DNA of 64,000 bases from Mucilaginibacter jinjuensis (GTDB taxonomy: Bacteria; Bacteroidota; Bacteroidia; Sphingobacteriales; Sphingobacteriaceae), in the NCBI RefSeq assembly GCF_028596025.1, contig NZ_CP117167.1, positions 2,790,001 through 2,854,000 on the forward strand, written 5' to 3'. The notes under the pieces are model-generated. The model had not been told where the DNA came from, searched no databases, and was given only the letters and a program-made list of their open reading frames with translations. The translations under genes and the position numbers were made by a program. This document shows positions 61,014-64,000 of this stretch, one piece after another (within the stretch, counting starts at the first letter, position 1; each line of letters opens with the position of its first letter).

Positions 61014-62267
61014 TTAATGAAGTGCATAATAATCGTATACCACATAAGGTGTATTGTCAGCAATAAACCCGTCAAAATTTCCATTCTGTAAGTAGTTCAG
61101 AATTGTGGTGTTATCGTTTAGTGTCCAGCTAAATGATTTTATTCCGAGCGAATGCCCTTTGTTTACATCATCAAGCAGCAGCCCCATCGTAAACCTTGGC
61201 CCAAAAAACTGGCAATGGTTATCAATAGCATCCTGGATGCTTAACTCACACAGGCAAGGCAGATCGGCGCCATAGCTCGGTTGCTTTTTATATTCTGTTA
61301 TAACATCGTTTGATGGCAGGCCTGCAAAAATTACTACATTCCTGTTTACAGCTTTGGCATGTGCGTAGGCATTTCTTACTATAGGTTCTAAATATTTAAA
61401 TATATCCGGGTCGCCTTTCACATCCATCCAAACATATTTCATGTTGGTCGAATCTATAAAGGCCCCAAGTTCCTGCGCCAGTGAAGGTATTTTCTGCCCA
61501 TCAATCAATTGTACGTTTTGTTCTAAAAAGTCGAATGTGAAATCCCTATAGTCACCATATAAGGGGCCTTTTTTAGTTAGCCTGTTATCAAACGAGGCAT
61601 CGTGCATACATATCGGCACATTGTCTTTGGTTAGTTGTATATCAATTTCTATTGCGTTAGCTCCGTAGTCTTCAGAATGAATGGCACCATTTACCGAGTT
61701 CACTGCAAACGGCGAATTTGTTCTAAGCGGAAGAGCCCCATGCGCTAAAATTGTAAACTCATGTGTTTGTACATATTGCGAAAAAGGCCGGCTATATTTT
61801 AAACTGATAGATTGCTGCGGGGAATTAAATATGCCTTTTAACTGCAGGTTGGTTACAATACCATTCATCAATAAATCAGATGCGCCATCAGTTTTTGCTA
61901 CCGAAAAGTTAATAGTGCCCTGTGTTGAGTTTTCTGCATATCGCCAGAAACCCGCAAATTGAATTGAGCCATCTTTAGTGTTCAGGCCATAGCTGAGGAT
62001 AAACAATATGCCGCTTTGGTTGCTGAAAAAAGACACTTTAGTTTTGGATACTTTGCATACAAATTCGGTACCCAGGGTGGAGTTGCCGTCACTTAACGCA
62101 TAAATACCTTCCATGCTTTTCATAACAGAAGCGTCAATAGCTTGTGTATTGGACAGGTTACCGGCTGTGTTGACTGGCGGAACGGTGAGCTGGTTCTTAT
62201 TACAGGAAAAAAATACGACCAGCAGCAGTAACCAGTATGTATGTCGACGTTTCATATTCATGATCAT
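61014..62267 (-). CDS. GDPD-like (glycerophosphodiester phosphodiesterase fold) lipoprotein (417 aa)
   Basis: Lipid-anchored protein. Lipobox Cys in LLVVFFSCNKN at about residue 22. After an N-terminal domain (about 30-170), the PI-PLC-like/GDPD fold is visible from about residue 170: LAHGALPLRTNS, ANAIEIDIQLTKDNVPICMHDASFDNRLT, and later KYVWMDVKGDPD and SWTLNDNTTILNYL. The usual start is HRG; here it is HGA, so the Arg is missing, while the E-x-D and HD ligands remain. Activity should be considered open. It starts directly at the end of the outer-membrane gene upstream (TAATG overlap). Confidence 0.82.
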   Translation of the reverse strand: MIMNMKRRHTYWLLLLVVFFSCNKNQLTVPPVNTAGNLSNTQAIDASVMKSMEGIYALSDGNSTLGTEFVCKVSKTKVSFFSNQSGILFILSYGLNTKDGSIQFAGFWRYAENSTQGTINFSVAKTDGASDLLMNGIVTNLQLKGIFNSPQQSISLKYSRPFSQYVQTHEFTILAHGALPLRTNSPFAVNSVNGAIHSEDYGANAIEIDIQLTKDNVPICMHDASFDNRLTKKGPLYGDYRDFTFDFLEQNVQLIDGQKIPSLAQELGAFIDSTNMKYVWMDVKGDPDIFKYLEPIVRNAYAHAKAVNRNVVIFAGLPSNDVITEYKKQPSYGADLPCLCELSIQDAIDNHCQFFGPRFTMGLLLDDVNKGHSLGIKSFSWTLNDNTTILNYLQNGNFDGFIADNTPYVVYDYYALH

Positions 62268-63031
62268 TAAAAACTAAGGGCTAAGTCAAACTCAGGAACT
62301 GAATAACGGTATTTATTAACCGGAAATGCAGGCCAGGCGATGATATGATATTTCAGATAATTAAACTTAAATCCAAAGGATACCAGGTTATTCTTCCACA
62401 ATCGTTGCTCGAGAGAACCTGTTATACTGTACCCGTTTAAGAAAGAAGGATAAGAAATGGTGTGTCCCGCTTGTGTTTCACTAAGCGAACTGGTATAGTA
62501 CATATCGCCCCTTAATACGGCTGCCATTTTTTTAAAGCTGTAACCAACCGTAAGTGAAGGCTGCTGTTCCCAAATGTTGAGCGTGGTGTTATATCCAAAT
62601 TGTTTGAGAAAGCCGAGGTTAAAAGCTACCTGGTAGCCTGCGCCAAAATGAAGATTGTTTACAGAGTAATTCCAGAATGGCCCGAAATTTAGCCGGTATG
62701 AAATAAACAACGTAGACAGGCTCGATTGTAAGTTAAACCCGTAGGGCAGCGTGTATTTACCCGCATAAGCAAACATGGGCGCTGTAAATGTTTCAGTGAT
62801 CCAATCTTTAGGGATAACTATGTATTGCACAGAAACCTGCTGCGAATATTTGCCTTTAGGCAAGGGTTGGGGTAATAAGAAGCTGCGTTTTTTTATGTCG
62901 AAAGTATCCGTGCCAGATTCTTCTCCCTTAGCGTTCGATCCGGTAGTTTGTGCATGGCTATAATTAATAGCACAAAGCAGTGCGAGAAATAAACCAACAC
63001 TAATTTGCCTTATATGTAAAGATAACTTCAT
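62267..63031 (-). CDS. Outer-membrane beta-barrel protein (254 aa)
   Basis: Exported beta-barrel-like protein, unrecognised family. Signal peptide: LFLALLCAINYSHAQ, cleavage near residue 27. After a linker, strands with aromatic girdles follow (QVSVQYIVIPKDWITETFTAP, FNLQSSLSTLFISYRLNFGPFW, PSLTVGYSFKKMAAVLRGDMYYTSS), ending in PEFDLALSF with terminal Phe. It is the first gene of a minus-strand group with the GDPD-like lipoprotein and a second barrel protein, and is translationally coupled to the former. Probably a channel or anchor for the lipoprotein; inference. Confidence 0.75.
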   Translation of the reverse strand: MKLSLHIRQISVGLFLALLCAINYSHAQTTGSNAKGEESGTDTFDIKKRSFLLPQPLPKGKYSQQVSVQYIVIPKDWITETFTAPMFAYAGKYTLPYGFNLQSSLSTLFISYRLNFGPFWNYSVNNLHFGAGYQVAFNLGFLKQFGYNTTLNIWEQQPSLTVGYSFKKMAAVLRGDMYYTSSLSETQAGHTISYPSFLNGYSITGSLEQRLWKNNLVSFGFKFNYLKYHIIAWPAFPVNKYRYSVPEFDLALSF

Positions 63032-63407
63032 GTGTGGTGTTTAGCGTTCAGGTTGATTCCTGTTATTAATAATTTGTTAAATTTTTGTTAGATCAATTTT
63101 TTAAAATTATAACAAACCGACTTTTAAATGTGCAGCATGAGTGGTTTAAGGCGTTGCATATTGCAACATGCACCCAAAAAATATTAAAAAAATACCAGGC
63201 ACTATTAAGCACGGAATAAAATTATAATGAGCACAAAAGATCTAAGGGTTACATTAACAGTTGTAGCGTATTACTGTAAAGCTAAATACTTAATAAATAC
63301 CTGCTTTAACAGCACAGCTGTAGTAGTGTACTACAATGAAACTATAGTGTAACAATAAAAAAGCATCAAAATTTATTATTGCAATAACCAATTGTAATCA
63401 TAAATAG
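63032..63407. promoter_or_regulatory. Divergent promoter region with two palindromes
   Basis: No gene is supported here. GTTGCA / TGCAAC (63153-63167) and TGTAGTA / TACTACA (63319-63335) are perfect inverted repeats with 3-base spacers. The second is 73 bases upstream of the AraC start and a similar half-site (TATAGTGTA) follows. They may be sites for the AraC regulator or control the GDPD group. Confidence 0.45.
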
Positions 63408-64000
63408 ATGTCTAAAAACATATTCAGAGAGGTGATCCCGCTAACCTCGCGCGACTGCTTTTTAATTTTCTCGAGAAGCAAAACCGACTTTAATTTCCCG
63501 GTACACAATCATGATGCTATTGAGCTAAACCTTATCCTTAATGCGGCAGGGGCAAAACGTGTTGTAGGCAATCACGAAGAAACAATTAGTGATAAAGAAC
63601 TGGTATTGCTGGGGCGTAATACAGTGCATGGCTGGTTTAAAAATGAATGTAAAAGTGACAACATTAAAGAAGTTACTGTGCAGATACACCATGAATTGTT
63701 AAGTGATGAGTTTTTAAAAAGAACACCGCTCAGCAACATTAAAAGGATGCTGGAAAACTCAGAGAGTGGTGTTGCTTTTTCACCCGAAACCATTGACAAT
63801 ATAGCGCCACGTTTACTTGCCCTGGCTCAAAAGAATAGTTTCGATTCCATTATGGAGTTATTATCCATTATCCATCAACTTTCCAATTCTCACAACCAGC
63901 GCATATTATCAAACCCTTTGGATACTGCCAAGGTGGTAAAAATGAACAATACACCTATCGAGCGGATCTTCGAATATATCAACATCCATTTCGCCCAAAG
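63408..64000 (+). CDS. AraC-family transcriptional regulator, N-terminal part (cut by window end)
   Basis: The frame from ATG 63408 is open to the end of the window (197 codons visible). The N-terminus MSKNIFREVIPLTSRDCFLIF leads into a cupin-like sensor domain (FNFPVHNHDAIELNLILNAAG, VVGNHEETISDKELVLLGRNTVHGW), and the last visible part (NTPIERIFEYINIHFAQ) is the start of the first HTH. It is divergent from the GDPD group, so these genes are candidate targets. The C-terminal HTH is outside the window. Confidence 0.88.
   Translation, partial: MSKNIFREVIPLTSRDCFLIFSRSKTDFNFPVHNHDAIELNLILNAAGAKRVVGNHEETISDKELVLLGRNTVHGWFKNECKSDNIKEVTVQIHHELLSDEFLKRTPLSNIKRMLENSESGVAFSPETIDNIAPRLLALAQKNSFDSIMELLSIIHQLSNSHNQRILSNPLDTAKVVKMNNTPIERIFEYINIHFAQ

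Overview
The window looks like a chromosomal segment of a Bacteroidota bacterium, most likely family Sphingobacteriaceae and Mucilaginibacter- or Pedobacter-like (inference from gene content, not from a marker gene). Signs are the weak or absent Shine-Dalgarno sequences, ECF sigma/FecR anti-sigma pairing with an STN-domain outer-membrane protein, LytTR/LytS two-component pairs, a type-B succinate dehydrogenase with a single cytochrome b subunit, many SPI/SPII-exported beta-barrel proteins, and families such as DUF5690, DUF5700, DUF1543 and DUF1003. No phage, insertion sequence, CRISPR array or rRNA operon is visible. One tRNA gene, tRNA-Gly(GCC), is present.

Layout. 1-3.4 kb: the end of an OmpR-type response regulator, its histidine kinase, then a UspA-like protein and a bestrophin. 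3.4-11.1 kb: DUF1543, secreted MsrA/MsrB, an SDR, an HD-domain protein, an AraC regulator, a LytTR/LytS pair and a divergent DUF5700 putative metalloprotease. 11.5-19.4 kb: a seven-gene pentose phosphate operon (tkt-rpiB-tal-HAD-gnd-zwf-pgl). 19.4-22.1 kb: repeats, then a GMC oxidoreductase and its subunit-3 partner, whose gene is frameshifted at a six-base homopolymer. 22.2-30.1 kb: a beta-helix lipoprotein, then porin, DASS transporter, sdhC-sdhA-sdhB and a tautomerase, which look like a C4-dicarboxylate uptake and oxidation operon. 30.1-36.7 kb: small genes including a MarR regulator with a clear operator, a flavin reductase, and an ECF42-type sigma factor with its DGPF/YCII partner separated by a terminator-like hairpin. 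36.7-44.4 kb: DUF1456, a DbpA-like helicase, quinone oxidoreductase, tRNA-Gly, MgtC, adenine deaminase, thioredoxin-like protein and two cold-shock proteins. 44.7-48.8 kb: an operon of PhnX-like HAD, alcohol dehydrogenase and DUF5690 transporter with an XRE-cupin regulator. 48.8-53.6 kb: ECF sigma, FecR, and two outer-membrane proteins that share one repeated C-terminal domain. 53.7-59.3 kb: a PepSY-like protein and two large soluble sensor kinases in divergent orientation. 59.4-64 kb: a metallophosphoesterase, a GDPD-like lipoprotein between two outer-membrane proteins, and the start of an AraC regulator cut by the window end.

The main metabolic blocks are the oxidative plus non-oxidative pentose phosphate pathway and the porin/DASS/SDH operon. 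Much of the rest is sensing and regulation: five histidine kinases, two sigma factors, two AraC, one MarR and one XRE regulator. The most unusual items are the ECF/FecR/STN locus, which lacks any TonB-dependent receptor, the frameshifted dehydrogenase subunit, the intercistronic hairpin in the sigma-factor pair, the LytTR-like direct repeats, a truncated RibD-like gene remnant, a tRNA 3' fragment, and a dispersed palindromic repeat family. Several coding regions are given here with ATG starts inside longer frames that open at TTG or GTG.
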